Assembly (NCBI RefSeq): GCF_014640315.1
Contig: NZ_BMGS01000002.1
Span: 407,313-471,312 of the forward strand
Source of the DNA: Hymenobacter glacieicola
GTDB taxonomy: Bacteria; Bacteroidota; Bacteroidia; Cytophagales; Hymenobacteraceae
Length of the DNA: 64,000 nt
Direction: 5' to 3'
Shown: one piece after another, positions 17,827-26,694 of the stretch
Position numbering within the stretch: the first letter of the stretch is position 1
Layout: each line of letters starts with the position of its first letter
Notes under the pieces: model-generated
What the model was told of the DNA's origin: nothing
Seen by the model: the letters and a program-made list of their open reading frames with translations, nothing else
Databases searched by the model: none
Translations under genes and position numbers: made by a program

Positions 17827-18021
17827 ATGAAAGCGCCCATTTTTCGCGCCTGGGTGCGGCCCTGTCCGCGTTTCGGCTTCATCTGGCAGATGCGCCAGCC
17901 CTTCTACCCCACCACCGCTAACGGTGAAAGGTCTACGCGCTCCGCCGCCATGCGTGAGGCCATCCGCGACGCCCGTCACTTCCAGACCTGCCACGAAAAC
18001 CCAAGCCCACGCAAGGGCTAA
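17827..18021 (+). CDS. Small basic protein, unknown
   Basis: A 64-residue Arg-rich protein from ATG 17827, 4 bases after the DUF3846-like gene. It contains RAWVRPCPRFGFIWQMRQPFY and a basic C-terminus. No family was recognised. Its tight spacing makes it a credible member of the run. Confidence 0.5.
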   Translation: MKAPIFRAWVRPCPRFGFIWQMRQPFYPTTANGERSTRSAAMREAIRDARHFQTCHENPSPRKG

Positions 18022-18088
18022 CCGCATACGGCTACAGGGGGCCGGGCCGACAATTGGCTCCCATTCATTTCTCCTTCTCTTTTTTCCT

Positions 18089-18790
18089 ATGGCTAAACAA
18101 ACCGCCACCGCTCCCACTACAACCGTCCTGGCCATTGCTCCAACTGCTGAGCTGGCTCCCACTACCTCGCCCAGCCGGGCTTACCTCACCGCTGCTGTAG
18201 ATGAGGCTACTGGCGAGGTCACCGAAATCAGCCGCTTCCGCTACCTGCCCGGTCACCCCCGCCAGGTGCGCTTCGACGCCAAAGCTGGCCAGTTCAACAT
18301 CGGCGGCACGGTACCGCTGGGCAACTCGCTCCGCTTCATTCCGCTGGCCTGGCGCGTGTTTGAGGACGACATTCTCAACATGGGTCGCAAGCTCTGGGCC
18401 GAGCTGTTCTACGCCGACGACAAGGGCGCCATCTGCGCTGTGCTCTTCCACGGCTACTCGGTGGAAAACCTCTACCGCCTCATCGAGCCGCTGTTCTACG
18501 ACGACCTTACCCTGGCCGACGTGGTCGTAAAGGTGCAGGCCACCCGCAAGGAAACCACCAAGGACGGCAAGAAGGCTACTTACTACATAGCGGAGTTTAG
18601 CTATGAGCCCGCCGACTCGCAGGAGGTAGCCGCCCGCCGCGACTTCGCCCAGGACTTCCCCATCTGGCGGCAGGAAACCTATACCGGTGCGGCCGACCTG
18701 CGCATCAGCCACGGCTACACCGTGCCGGCCCCGGAGCTGCCCGCCGAGGCCCCGGCCTCCGAGGAAGTTGAAACCCAGCAAGCCGCCTGA
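18089..18790 (+). CDS. Unknown phage-type protein, possible recombination partner
   Basis: A 233-residue protein from ATG 18089 (MAKQTATAP), 67 bases after the previous stop; an upstream extension is less likely. The core has RYLPGHPRQVRFDAKAGQF, LGNSLRFIPLAWRVFEDD and YYIAEFSYEPA, and the tail is acidic (PAEAPASEEVETQQAA), as in many single-strand DNA-binding or annealing proteins. It lies close upstream of the RecE-like nuclease, which would suit a DNA-binding partner, but I recognise no family. Confidence 0.65.
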   Translation: MAKQTATAPTTTVLAIAPTAELAPTTSPSRAYLTAAVDEATGEVTEISRFRYLPGHPRQVRFDAKAGQFNIGGTVPLGNSLRFIPLAWRVFEDDILNMGRKLWAELFYADDKGAICAVLFHGYSVENLYRLIEPLFYDDLTLADVVVKVQATRKETTKDGKKATYYIAEFSYEPADSQEVAARRDFAQDFPIWRQETYTGAADLRISHGYTVPAPELPAEAPASEEVETQQAA

Positions 18791-18849
18791 GCTACCGGCC
18801 CCCGACCCACTCCGGGGAGGGGGCCACCTGACCACATACTACCCGTATT

Positions 18850-19119
18850 ATGCGCTCCATCGTTTACGCCCACCTTCCCGACCCGGCCCAACTGCCCCAG
18901 CTCACCATCGAGCAGCCTGCCCACGACGAAGCCGAAGCAGCCCGCCTGCAGCAGCTCACCCAACTCATCGACGCCACTAACCCACTCCCCGATCTGCGCG
19001 ACCTGGCCCCGACCGTGCGCGAGCTGTTCCCGGAGCCAGCCTACCTGGTCGGCTGCGGCGGAGCTCACATTTGGCTTCACCGCACCGCCGACAACCAGCG
19101 CCTGGCTCTCGTCTGCTAG
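18850..19119 (+). CDS. Small unknown protein
   Basis: An 89-residue acidic protein with an LPQLTIEQPAHDEAEAARLQQ middle and an AYLVGCGGAHIWLHR segment. No family was recognised. It lies between the unknown phage-type gene and the RecE-like nuclease, 18 bases before the latter. Confidence 0.5.
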   Translation: MRSIVYAHLPDPAQLPQLTIEQPAHDEAEAARLQQLTQLIDATNPLPDLRDLAPTVRELFPEPAYLVGCGGAHIWLHRTADNQRLALVC

Positions 19120-19137
19120 CTAGTAGCTATTCACCTC

Positions 19138-19809
19138 ATGACTCCAACAGCCATGTTCCATAACCTCACTTCCTTACCCGAACTGACCCAGGCCCAGCAC
19201 CGCGAGCTGCCCTACGTCAGCAACACCGACCTGTCCAACCTCAAAGCCCAGGCTCTCGGTCAGCTGCGCACCCCCAACCCGGCTGCCCTGGCCTATGGCA
19301 CCGCCTTCCACGCGGCCACCCTGGAGCCCGCCACCTACGCCCGCACCCCTGACAAATGCCCCTGGGAGCAGCTGGAACAATTAGCTCGCCAGGTGCGCCG
19401 CAACCGCTACTGCCGCGACCTGCTTTACCGAGGCACCCCCGAGCTAACCCATACCGCCATCCATACCGCTACCGGTGTACAGGTGAAGGTGCGCCCCGAC
19501 TTGCTCGTGCGCAGCCCCGCCGGCCGCCGCCTCACCCTCATCGACTTCAAAACCACCAGCTGCCGCGACCTGTCCCACTTTCTGGCCACCATTGAGCAGT
19601 ACGACTACGACCGCCAGGCCGCCTTCTACCTCGACGTGCTGCAGGCCGACCGCTTCCTCATTATTGGCGTTCAAAAGAAAGCTCCCCACAATATCTGGCT
19701 GGTCGAACTCTCCGCGGACGCCGCTACCATGGAGCAGGGCCGCAAGAAGTACCGCCGCTTGTTGCAGGCGGCCTACGCCGAGCAGGAGCCCGTCTGCCAT
19801 ACTGGGTAG
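19138..19809 (+). CDS. RecE/exonuclease VIII-like PD-(D/E)XK nuclease
   Basis: A 223-residue protein. Motifs of the RecE/YqaJ-like group are visible: YGTAFHAATLEP with His58, VRPDLLV with Asp121, TLIDFKTT with Asp136-x-Lys138, and YDRQAAFYLDV (Tyr157, Gln160). Such enzymes degrade one strand from double-stranded ends to start phage recombination. An alternative start is the Met at residue 6. It is the last gene of the plus-strand run, ending before a strong terminator hairpin. Confidence 0.85.
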   Translation: MTPTAMFHNLTSLPELTQAQHRELPYVSNTDLSNLKAQALGQLRTPNPAALAYGTAFHAATLEPATYARTPDKCPWEQLEQLARQVRRNRYCRDLLYRGTPELTHTAIHTATGVQVKVRPDLLVRSPAGRRLTLIDFKTTSCRDLSHFLATIEQYDYDRQAAFYLDVLQADRFLIIGVQKKAPHNIWLVELSADAATMEQGRKKYRRLLQAAYAEQEPVCHTG

Positions 19810-19916
19810 GCAGAACCTCACATTATAACCATGGATTTCCACGTACAGTGGGGCGTAGATTATGGTAATTACGTATCCTTTATATCTAACTAGTTTTGAA
19901 ATTAACCGTTCAGGCA

Positions 19917-19961
19917 CTACAACAAGCCCCGACCGCTGATGCAGGTCGGGGCTTGTTGTAA
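19917..19961. terminator. Bidirectional terminator hairpin
   Basis: A 17-base perfect inverted repeat (TACAACAAGCCCCGACC and its complement, 9-base loop), with T/A tracts on each side, lies between the convergent RecE-like and ASCH genes. Confidence 0.85.
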
Positions 19962-19982
19962 AAACACTAGCACAGATGTTAC

Positions 19983-20438
19983 TCAAAAGGCGGTAACAGC
20001 TTGCCGCTTCATCGAATCTATTTCTTGGCCGATTTCCTCGCCAAAATCCTCCAGTTGACGGTAGCAGTAGGATTGTGGTGGATTGAGCAGGATATGTTCA
20101 TTCCTTAAATTAGCCAAACTTATAGGTTCAGTTAACCTTGCAGCCCGACTGATATGAATCGCAAATGCTTGGTCTGTCCCTTGGTAATATTCATCAAAAT
20201 CGTCTTTTGATATTTGAGCTTCTACCGCAAACTCCTCCCATAGCATTGACGGGCTTGACTTTGTTATACGGCTAATAAAAGCGCAACCTGTTACCGCTTT
20301 CACAGGAGAGCTTTCGTAAATCAGGATGACACCGGATTTATCCAAATTCGGAGCAATCCGACGAAGCTCAACGGTCTTACTGCCTAGTATGATTTTCTCC
20401 GCATACTTTGGCTTTATAGACATCAGGATTACTTGCAT
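19983..20438 (-). CDS. ASCH-domain protein
   Basis: A 151-residue protein with the ASCH/PUA-like fold start ILMSIKPKYAEKIILGSKTVELRR (residues 4-27) and a YESSPVKAVTGCAFI strand. ASCH domains bind RNA or nucleotides; some are nucleases or modified-base readers. It lies 10 bases after the GNAT-PIN-ASCH-like fusion, so both are co-transcribed and may share a target. The molecular role is not known. Confidence 0.85.
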   Translation of the reverse strand: MQVILMSIKPKYAEKIILGSKTVELRRIAPNLDKSGVILIYESSPVKAVTGCAFISRITKSSPSMLWEEFAVEAQISKDDFDEYYQGTDQAFAIHISRAARLTEPISLANLRNEHILLNPPQSYCYRQLEDFGEEIGQEIDSMKRQAVTAF

Positions 20439-20448
20439 ACTAACAAAG

Positions 20449-22530
20449 TTAGTAGGTTTGAGAATAGATTCTCATGTACAACTCGTGACTTATCTCAGTA
20501 GGAGCTAAAATCTGATTAGGTTTTCTACCTTCAGATACTAATGTTTTCTGTAGTTCACTAAAACTCATCGGCTTTGTTAAAAGCTCAGTATCTGCAAATT
20601 CGAAGCACATAATTTGTGCATTAGCATCCCCATTTGCTAAAGTTATTATATCGTTCCATTTGTATATGCCTAATCCCTCATATTTTCGAAAAAGGCTTTT
20701 CGCGCTACTAATCGTTACCGCTTCCACGTAGGAGGATGCACGTATCTCACCAAAGTTTTTCCCGCCCTTACTCTTAGATACATACCATAAGATTCTGCCT
20801 TCCTTGGGCAAGCGCGGAGAAGCCGCTCGATAGTATACGTTGCGTCGGCTGAAGAGCAGCGTTGAGTCGAAGCCAAAAATATCTGCCTCGCTCATCCTCT
20901 CGTCAAAAAGGTTTCTGGCCCAGCGGTGCTGAATTGGCACTATGTAGCAGGGGACTTTGGCAGCATCTAATTTGACAGGCCACAAGCACTTTTCCACGTT
21001 GAACAAGCTTATCGTATCTAACTCATTCTTGAGAAACACCTGATTCAATGGCTCCAAGAGCCCACCTGCACATTGCAAGTTAGGGCCAATCCGTTCTTTC
21101 AAATAAGTAATATTCCTGATACCTGAAGCTAGAAACCGATACCACTTATTGTCGCTTGAATCCCGGAAGAAACCGTATTCGGTCAGAGCCTTTCGTACAG
21201 TATCAGAAATGTACTGGTCAGACACCTTTACATAAGTTAGACTCTTATTTGCAGCATCTAGAATAAGATCTTTTAATTTCCTTTCTACTAGTCGGCTGTG
21301 ATTGCTTTTACACCTCAGTAGTGAAACTTCTAGCCCTTGCCCTTCAATGCTCCACACAACCATTGCGTGTTGCACTACCTCACTTCTATTTGCCTTCCAA
21401 ACCTGAGCGGTGTATCGTTCAGGGCTTGAAACGAATGCTCGAATCTTAGCTCGCAGCTCATTAAGCTTTTCACGACCTTCATTATAAATAAAGTCCTGTG
21501 CAATAAGAGTTATATCTTTCGATTTTATTGGAGCAAACGAAGTCTTATGTTCTACAAATCGGGCTTCTACATACTTGTTATTGTTTTTTAGCTCATCAAT
21601 ATCTACAATTAAATCTACGGGCCGCCTGACTAGCAAGCCGTACTTATCGAAAAGTATCTCTCCCTGCTCTATAACAGCAACATCTTGCGTAATAAAATAT
21701 CTAGCTTTTGCTGCTATTGTATTAGCCAGATGTATTAAATCTGACTTATTTCGCTCCGTATCTGTACGTTTAATAATATATTTAATATCAGTTAGAATAA
21801 TATCTCTAGTAGAAGCATCATATTTCCGCTCCTCGAATTTACTACGAGCTTGCTTTCTATTGAATTCCCTGATTTCGCGGTTTTCATTCCTATCAATTTC
21901 AAAGTATATCTCATTTGTAATACATAAGGAGATATCATCTTGCAACCAATCAGCCAGTAAGGAGTGTGATTCTTTCGGTGCAACAGCCTCCTTGACGTTG
22001 CATAGGTCATAGAACACGTTAGCATCTATGACGACCTTCAGCTTATCGTCATCTTCCTTCTCTCCAAAAAGCTCTAACTGATTATTGAACAGATAATACC
22101 ACCGGGTGAGCGGCTTTCCATCCAAGCTTCTTCCCGTACTCTCATCCCTTGGTACAAAGCCCAGCCTCATCCAAACCCTTTTGGCAAATGTATAATCCCT
22201 TCTACACTTCAATGTGACGGCGGATACACCTTTCACCTGCTCCTTCAAGAAGTCAAATAGCTGTTCGGGTACCCGATGCCCCCTGGCTGCTTCACTGACA
22301 CATAAATGGGTTATAGCTGCGCTATACTTGGTTTTTACCCTGCGAAACAGCAAATAGCCCCAGAGAGTATCATCCTGCAAGGCTATAATAATGTTTCCAG
22401 CTTTAACGAATGGCCCGAACGCCTGGGCAGGCATAAAGCCTAATGTACTTCGATTGTCATCAGCCAGCTTAATTACTTGATTTAGTAGTTCGATATCATT
22501 AGCACGAAGTAATCGGACCTCGGTTTTCAT
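20449..22530 (-). CDS. GNAT-PIN-(GNAT-like)-ASCH-like fusion protein
   Basis: A 693-residue multidomain protein. Residues 1-150 form a GNAT acetyltransferase domain (CVSEAARGHRVPEQLFDFL, then KRVWMRLGFVPRDE). Residues 164-310 form a PIN ribonuclease with a full acidic set: VIDAN (Asp169), YFEID (Glu211), KSDLIHL (Asp264) and ITQDVAVI (Asp283). Residues about 400-465 resemble the second half of another GNAT domain. The C-terminal part (RILWYVSKSKGG, IYKWNDIITLA, ADTELLTKPMS) looks like an ASCH/PUA-type domain. The next gene encodes a separate ASCH protein. The gene is AT-richer than its neighbours. A toxin-like or defence effector is plausible, but function is not established here. Confidence 0.85.
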   Translation of the reverse strand: MKTEVRLLRANDIELLNQVIKLADDNRSTLGFMPAQAFGPFVKAGNIIIALQDDTLWGYLLFRRVKTKYSAAITHLCVSEAARGHRVPEQLFDFLKEQVKGVSAVTLKCRRDYTFAKRVWMRLGFVPRDESTGRSLDGKPLTRWYYLFNNQLELFGEKEDDDKLKVVIDANVFYDLCNVKEAVAPKESHSLLADWLQDDISLCITNEIYFEIDRNENREIREFNRKQARSKFEERKYDASTRDIILTDIKYIIKRTDTERNKSDLIHLANTIAAKARYFITQDVAVIEQGEILFDKYGLLVRRPVDLIVDIDELKNNNKYVEARFVEHKTSFAPIKSKDITLIAQDFIYNEGREKLNELRAKIRAFVSSPERYTAQVWKANRSEVVQHAMVVWSIEGQGLEVSLLRCKSNHSRLVERKLKDLILDAANKSLTYVKVSDQYISDTVRKALTEYGFFRDSSDNKWYRFLASGIRNITYLKERIGPNLQCAGGLLEPLNQVFLKNELDTISLFNVEKCLWPVKLDAAKVPCYIVPIQHRWARNLFDERMSEADIFGFDSTLLFSRRNVYYRAASPRLPKEGRILWYVSKSKGGKNFGEIRASSYVEAVTISSAKSLFRKYEGLGIYKWNDIITLANGDANAQIMCFEFADTELLTKPMSFSELQKTLVSEGRKPNQILAPTEISHELYMRIYSQTY

Positions 22531-22938
22531 AGGGTGCGTTTAGCAGTTAATTTCTGTCACACAAATAAAGCCGATAGAGCCTTATCCTAATTCATTTTAG
22601 CCTACAACCAGCATGCATCCACCATTGCGCCACCTCCAAGGTCTGCATATCTGTGGCCGACGGCGAACAAATCTAGACGGCATTTCATTTATTGACAATG
22701 TATATCCGCAGCCCATACCTGCCTATCCCGGTGACTGATAGAACGCAGAATTAACATTCCAGGTCCTCAAAGGCCCGCCGCCCATAGCATCACAGCAGCC
22801 GATACTGCCATTGCCCATATCCGCAAGAAGTACTACCGCTCGTGCGGGCCTATACCTAATCAACAGCTTCCAGCCTACAACAAAAAGAGGCTCCGCATAT
22901 TTGCGAAGCCTCTTTCATGGAAACAGACGGTCAACTAC
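22531..22938. other. Intergenic region of about 400 bases
   Basis: Contains the GNAT-PIN gene upstream region and a terminator hairpin near its right end. No convincing gene; several short frames have no gene-like composition. Confidence 0.5.
22883..22916 (-). terminator. Terminator hairpin after the unknown pair
   Basis: An AAAGAGGCT-TCGC-type inverted repeat (AAAGAGGCTCCGC with GCGAAGCCTCTTT, small loop) lies just after the stop of the minus-strand gene at 22939. Confidence 0.75.
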
Positions 22939-23577
22939 TTACCCCAGGTTAATATTTGGAGCAACGTACTCTCGTACCACAGATGCCTGGGACTGGTCAG
23001 TAAAGGTGATGACAATGGTTTCTCCCTCGGCTACCTGACCTAGGTGGAGGTAGCCACCTTCACCGCTTACTAACTGAATGGAGGTATTCATGAAATTTTC
23101 CGTCACCCGTATGGGGCCTGATGAGCTGTTGGCTCTTACATACAGGTCGAGGCCTTGCGGGGTGATGAAGCCACTCAGGTCTGCAACGGCAAGCGGAACG
23201 TTAACCGGCGTGGCCAGGCCACCCGCCAGTTCTCCAAACACGGCCTCCACCTCCAGGGCAAGCCCACCGTTGCCGTTAAGGGCAGGTGCAAAGAGTTGAA
23301 TTTCCTCCCCCGGGCTGTAGTCGTCCAGGGGGCCTCGCAGGCTCGGCGCAATCGTGGCCTGGCGCATAGCATGCACCATCAGCGTTTCAGGGGAAATGTC
23401 CACCCCGTACAGCGCATTAATCCGGTTGATGCGGACCCGCGCCTGTTCAGCCCCATCCAGGGCAGCTAACAGAGCCAGCGCGTATTTTCTGACTTTCGTA
23501 TCGTAGCTGGCGCGCAGCTTCAAGGCTTTTTTGGTGCGCGTATCGGCCTGTTTTTGGTAAAGAGTTCTGGAAGCCAT
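22939..23577 (-). CDS. Unknown Bacteroidetes protein, second of a pair
   Basis: A 212-residue protein from ATG 23577 (MASRTLYQKQADTR). An upstream in-frame ATG at 23607 was not chosen, because it lies inside the hairpin between the two genes. It has a basic helical N-terminus, then a beta-rich region (PGEEIQLFAPALNGNGG, SIQLVSGEGGYLHLGQV). No family is certain. It lies downstream of another gene of a similar style. Confidence 0.6.
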   Translation of the reverse strand: MASRTLYQKQADTRTKKALKLRASYDTKVRKYALALLAALDGAEQARVRINRINALYGVDISPETLMVHAMRQATIAPSLRGPLDDYSPGEEIQLFAPALNGNGGLALEVEAVFGELAGGLATPVNVPLAVADLSGFITPQGLDLYVRANSSSGPIRVTENFMNTSIQLVSGEGGYLHLGQVAEGETIVITFTDQSQASVVREYVAPNINLG

Positions 23578-23605
23578 GGCTTGAGATTGAGAGAAAGGAA
23601 AAAAC

Positions 23606-23636
23606 AACGGCCGACTGAATTGCTTCAGCCGGCCGT
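23606..23636. terminator. Hairpin between the two unknown genes
   Basis: A short near-perfect inverted repeat of ACGGCCGaCTGA with TTCAGcCGGCCGT (5-base loop) lies between the stop at 23652 and the downstream start. It could end or modulate transcription between the pair. Confidence 0.5.
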
Positions 23637-23651
23637 ATCCATCTTGTGGGC

Positions 23652-24395
23652 TTAGCCCACCGCCACCACGCTCAGGGCGTTATAGGCGTTGCTGTTCAAC
23701 GGGTACAGCTTCCCGTTTACCGACTGGTAGAAGTCGATGCCTACGGCTACCACCAGCGCGTCATCAGGGGCACCCAACGGGCGGGCCAGCTGCAGCACTT
23801 CGGCGGGGCGCACGGCGTTGGTGAGGGGCGATTCACCCGTGGCCGCATCGGTGGCCACAAACGTGCCCGTCTCGAAGTTAACAGCCGCCACGGCTCCGGT
23901 TACGCGGTAGTGGGTAGCACCTTGCGGGGCCGCCACGTCGCGCGAAGGGTTCATCTCCCCCAAGCTGATCGTGTGGTTGCCCGTAGCCCGATCCAGGGCC
24001 GATACCACACCGCCATAGTAGGTACTGGCGAAGGCCGAGCCGGCGTTGAAGTCGAAGCCTACCAGCGCCGGCAGGTTCTCCGGCAGAATCTGGCGCCCGC
24101 CCCGGTCGTTGTCCTCGTCCAGATTCAGAATCAGCTTCATCTTCTGGGCCAGACGCGACACCATTAACCGGTCGGAGGCCAGCGAAACCACCTTACGCAA
24201 GGCGTCCCGCAGGAGCTTGCCGGCCTTGGCCGCCGTGCCGAACTCATTGGCGTTTTCCCGCACCCGCTGCATGGAGGCGGAGGAGTTGAATTGGCTCTTG
24301 TTGGAGCTTTGTTTTTGGCGCACCGAGCCGTCTTTGGCAAAGACGATACCGCCCACGGTGCCCTGTACTTGAAGTACGCCGCTTTGACGTGCCAT
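23652..24395 (-). CDS. Unknown Bacteroidetes protein (DUF6266-like), first of a pair
   Basis: A 247-residue protein with MARQSGVLQVQGTVGGIVF at the start, then a basic QRVRENANEFGTAAKAGKLLRDALR helix. This opening resembles a family I remember in Bacteroidetes genomes as DUF6266-like proteins of unknown function. The C-terminal half is beta-rich. It heads the pair of genes that runs toward 22939 and follows the SNase gene upstream. Confidence 0.65.
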   Translation of the reverse strand: MARQSGVLQVQGTVGGIVFAKDGSVRQKQSSNKSQFNSSASMQRVRENANEFGTAAKAGKLLRDALRKVVSLASDRLMVSRLAQKMKLILNLDEDNDRGGRQILPENLPALVGFDFNAGSAFASTYYGGVVSALDRATGNHTISLGEMNPSRDVAAPQGATHYRVTGAVAAVNFETGTFVATDAATGESPLTNAVRPAEVLQLARPLGAPDDALVVAVGIDFYQSVNGKLYPLNSNAYNALSVVAVG

Positions 24396-24450
24396 AGTAG
24401 GAAGAGGTTGAAGTGAGAAATAATTGACTGGCTGCTTTCATTACCGACTC

Positions 24451-24969
24451 CTACCAGGTGCAGCCACCCCAGTAAAGCCGCCTGATTTTCTTGTTAAAGT
24501 CCCGCCAGACGTGGGGCGGCACCGGCTCAGCGGTACCGCATTTCCACAGGCCTCGCCTGTAGGCCTGCGCCCGCAGTTGTTCCGGCTCGCGCTTCACTCG
24601 CTCCCGGGCCGGCGCATACGCCCAGGCCCAGCCCCTCACGGCTAAGAGGCTGTCCAGCCCTGCACTTCGCCGACCAATCTGCAAGCGTATTTCTCCAAGC
24701 CGCCGACCGTACAAGTCTTTTTGTCCGCTCGGCTTAAACTCCAGGAGGGACCCTACGGGCAGCAGCCTGCGCACAGAATCGGTAGCCTGAAGCCTAAATG
24801 GCTGGTCGTGTTCCGGCGCATCTACTCCCGTTAGTCGTATGCGGCATTCTCCGCTTGTTGCCCGCACCAGGAAAGTATCCGCGTCAATCATGCGCACGAG
24901 CCGCACCGTCTCTGCTGTAGGAGCAGGGAAGTGCAAGGCAGCAAGCAGCAGAATAGTCCGGGCATTCAT
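24451..24969 (-). CDS. Staphylococcal nuclease (SNase)-like protein, exported
   Basis: A 172-residue thermonuclease-type protein. A hydrophobic N-terminus (ILLLAALHFPAPTAE) suggests export. The OB-fold core has VRMIDADTFLV, RIRLTGVDAPEHDQ, the KDLYGRRLGEIRL segment and GWAWAY, matching the SNase active-site and calcium-binding regions (Asp, Arg, Glu). It likely cuts DNA or RNA in the envelope. It lies upstream of the two unknown genes in the same orientation. Confidence 0.88.
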   Translation of the reverse strand: MNARTILLLAALHFPAPTAETVRLVRMIDADTFLVRATSGECRIRLTGVDAPEHDQPFRLQATDSVRRLLPVGSLLEFKPSGQKDLYGRRLGEIRLQIGRRSAGLDSLLAVRGWAWAYAPARERVKREPEQLRAQAYRRGLWKCGTAEPVPPHVWRDFNKKIRRLYWGGCTW

Positions 24970-25134
24970 TACCCAAATATCAGACTATTATTTATTAAAG
25001 TGCTAATTAATTCTACTTTGATAAACAAATATCATCTTACTCATATCTGCACCCTACAGTATGGCTACAGTATGGCTGGAGTATAGCTTAAGTATGAAAG
25101 CCTTTACCCAGTCTGCTCCCTGAATAGGAAGATG

Positions 25135-25863
25135 CTAACCAGGCAGCTCCAATGTCAGGTACTCAGTAGGCTGCCTGTCGTGGCAGTCCGTAAACACCAC
25201 CCCGGTTTGCGTAGCTTCCTTCACATCCCACGAAATGCCCGGCAGCGGCGTGTGTCCTACCACCTGAATAATTCCTGGCAACAGCCCGCGCCGCAGGTGC
25301 GCCGGCCGCACCCACAGCGGCCCATCCACCCGGTCACGCCCGCCGTTGTAACCCGATACCTGCCATAGCCGCCGCTGCCCTTCTTCTGTTGTCAGCAGCT
25401 TATTCAACACCGCCGGCAAATTATCTACCGTAGCCGGCATTTCGCACAGCACCCGGATAGCCAGCCCGTTTTCCTTTAGCCACATTTCCGACACTCCTGC
25501 GTGCGTGAATAAGTACGGACCTGCCTGGTAAGCCACCTGGAACAAGTGCCTATGATGCTTAAACAGGATGTGCAGCGCTGGCGCCAGCGTAGGCCGAAAC
25601 CCGGAGCACTGAAACCGGGGCAACAAGAGGTAGGGCACACAGTGGTTGCCCAGTAGCAGTACCACTCGCTCCGGCTCCTGCTGCTTGAGCAGCAGCACGT
25701 CAATGAAGTTGTCCAGCATCACCGCGTCCGGCACCGTGAAGCTGTCGTTATAGTCCCCCAGAAAAACCACCCGGTCCGCTGCCTGGGCACCCGCCAGAAA
25801 GTTATTCACGACGGGCACCCAACCCGTGCGGCCATGGATATCAGGAATAACGAGGATGCGCAT
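25135..25863 (-). CDS. Metallophosphoesterase (phage-type Ser/Thr phosphatase-like)
   Basis: A 242-residue protein from ATG 25863 (MRILVIPDIHGRTGW). The start was chosen because the DxH motif follows at once. Metal motifs are DIH near residue 8-10, FLGDYND, LLGNHC and VVGHTPLP with an FTHAGVS motif between them, matching calcineurin-like enzymes. The substrate is unknown; phage relatives dephosphorylate proteins. Confidence 0.85.
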   Translation of the reverse strand: MRILVIPDIHGRTGWVPVVNNFLAGAQAADRVVFLGDYNDSFTVPDAVMLDNFIDVLLLKQQEPERVVLLLGNHCVPYLLLPRFQCSGFRPTLAPALHILFKHHRHLFQVAYQAGPYLFTHAGVSEMWLKENGLAIRVLCEMPATVDNLPAVLNKLLTTEEGQRRLWQVSGYNGGRDRVDGPLWVRPAHLRRGLLPGIIQVVGHTPLPGISWDVKEATQTGVVFTDCHDRQPTEYLTLELPG

Positions 25864-25908
25864 TGGTGGCTTATTTCCGGACTGCCGAAAACCCAGTAGC
25901 TTCCGGCC

Positions 25909-26538
25909 ATGATGACGCAATTTGCTCAGCTCTATCCTTACGGCCTAATCCGCTACACCCAGACCTCTTTTCTGGAACTGGTCACTGATACCGAAGTCCA
26001 CCGTATCGACTTCGTTGGCAAGCTCACCTGGCGCCTGCAGCGCGGCACCCACGGCCCCCTCTCCTTCCACCACGACCACCCAATGCTGAGCGCCCTGCAC
26101 ATACCTCTCACCACCTTAATGGCGCGGGCAACTCCCGATTCGCTTCCCCAGGCACCGGCTTTGCTGCATGCCATCCGTCAGGAACTCTATACGCATCAGG
26201 ACAAGTGGTACGACTTCTATGCCAATAGCTGGACTCGGTGCTGGCAGCACCTGAGCCACTACAATATCAGACCCGACCTCACCCGCACGGGCGGAATTAT
26301 TCTCAACCAAGTCCCCATCCCGATAGCCCAAGCGGTAGCGGCTATCTGCTCCCGCTACGACGTTGATATCTATTACCTGCCACCTCCAGAATTGGCCTCA
26401 CCACCTCCGCCAGCATCTCCTTTCGAGCTCCTGCTCATCGGCCAGAATTATGTCATTGCCCGTGAGTTCATCGTGAGCACCTTGTACGGCAATCCATCCG
26501 CCAAACTGCCCCCACGATTCCTTAAAAAATCCAGGTAA
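25909..26538 (+). CDS. Unknown protein
   Basis: A 209-residue protein, MMTQFAQLYPYGLIRYTQ start, with a mixed alpha/beta composition and a Pro-rich segment (PPPELASPPPPASP). No family was recognised. It is divergent from the metallophosphoesterase and is followed by a terminator hairpin at 26695-26733. Confidence 0.6.
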   Translation: MMTQFAQLYPYGLIRYTQTSFLELVTDTEVHRIDFVGKLTWRLQRGTHGPLSFHHDHPMLSALHIPLTTLMARATPDSLPQAPALLHAIRQELYTHQDKWYDFYANSWTRCWQHLSHYNIRPDLTRTGGIILNQVPIPIAQAVAAICSRYDVDIYYLPPPELASPPPPASPFELLLIGQNYVIAREFIVSTLYGNPSAKLPPRFLKKSR

Positions 26539-26694
26539 CCGGAGCCGCTACCAATGCTGCTACCAAAGCATTTTTCACTTACCTTTACCCCACACGTAAC
26601 AAACAGTTTTTCAACCACTTGTAGCGTCATTTTCAGGCCTCAATAGGACCCCGGCTCTGGGTACTTTTGGGCACTAAAACTGCCAAATCAGCTC

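Noticed and set aside
25055..25095. Tandem TACAGTATGGCT-like direct repeats near 25060
   Set aside because: Only two to three imperfect copies, too short to call a repeat array or iteron.
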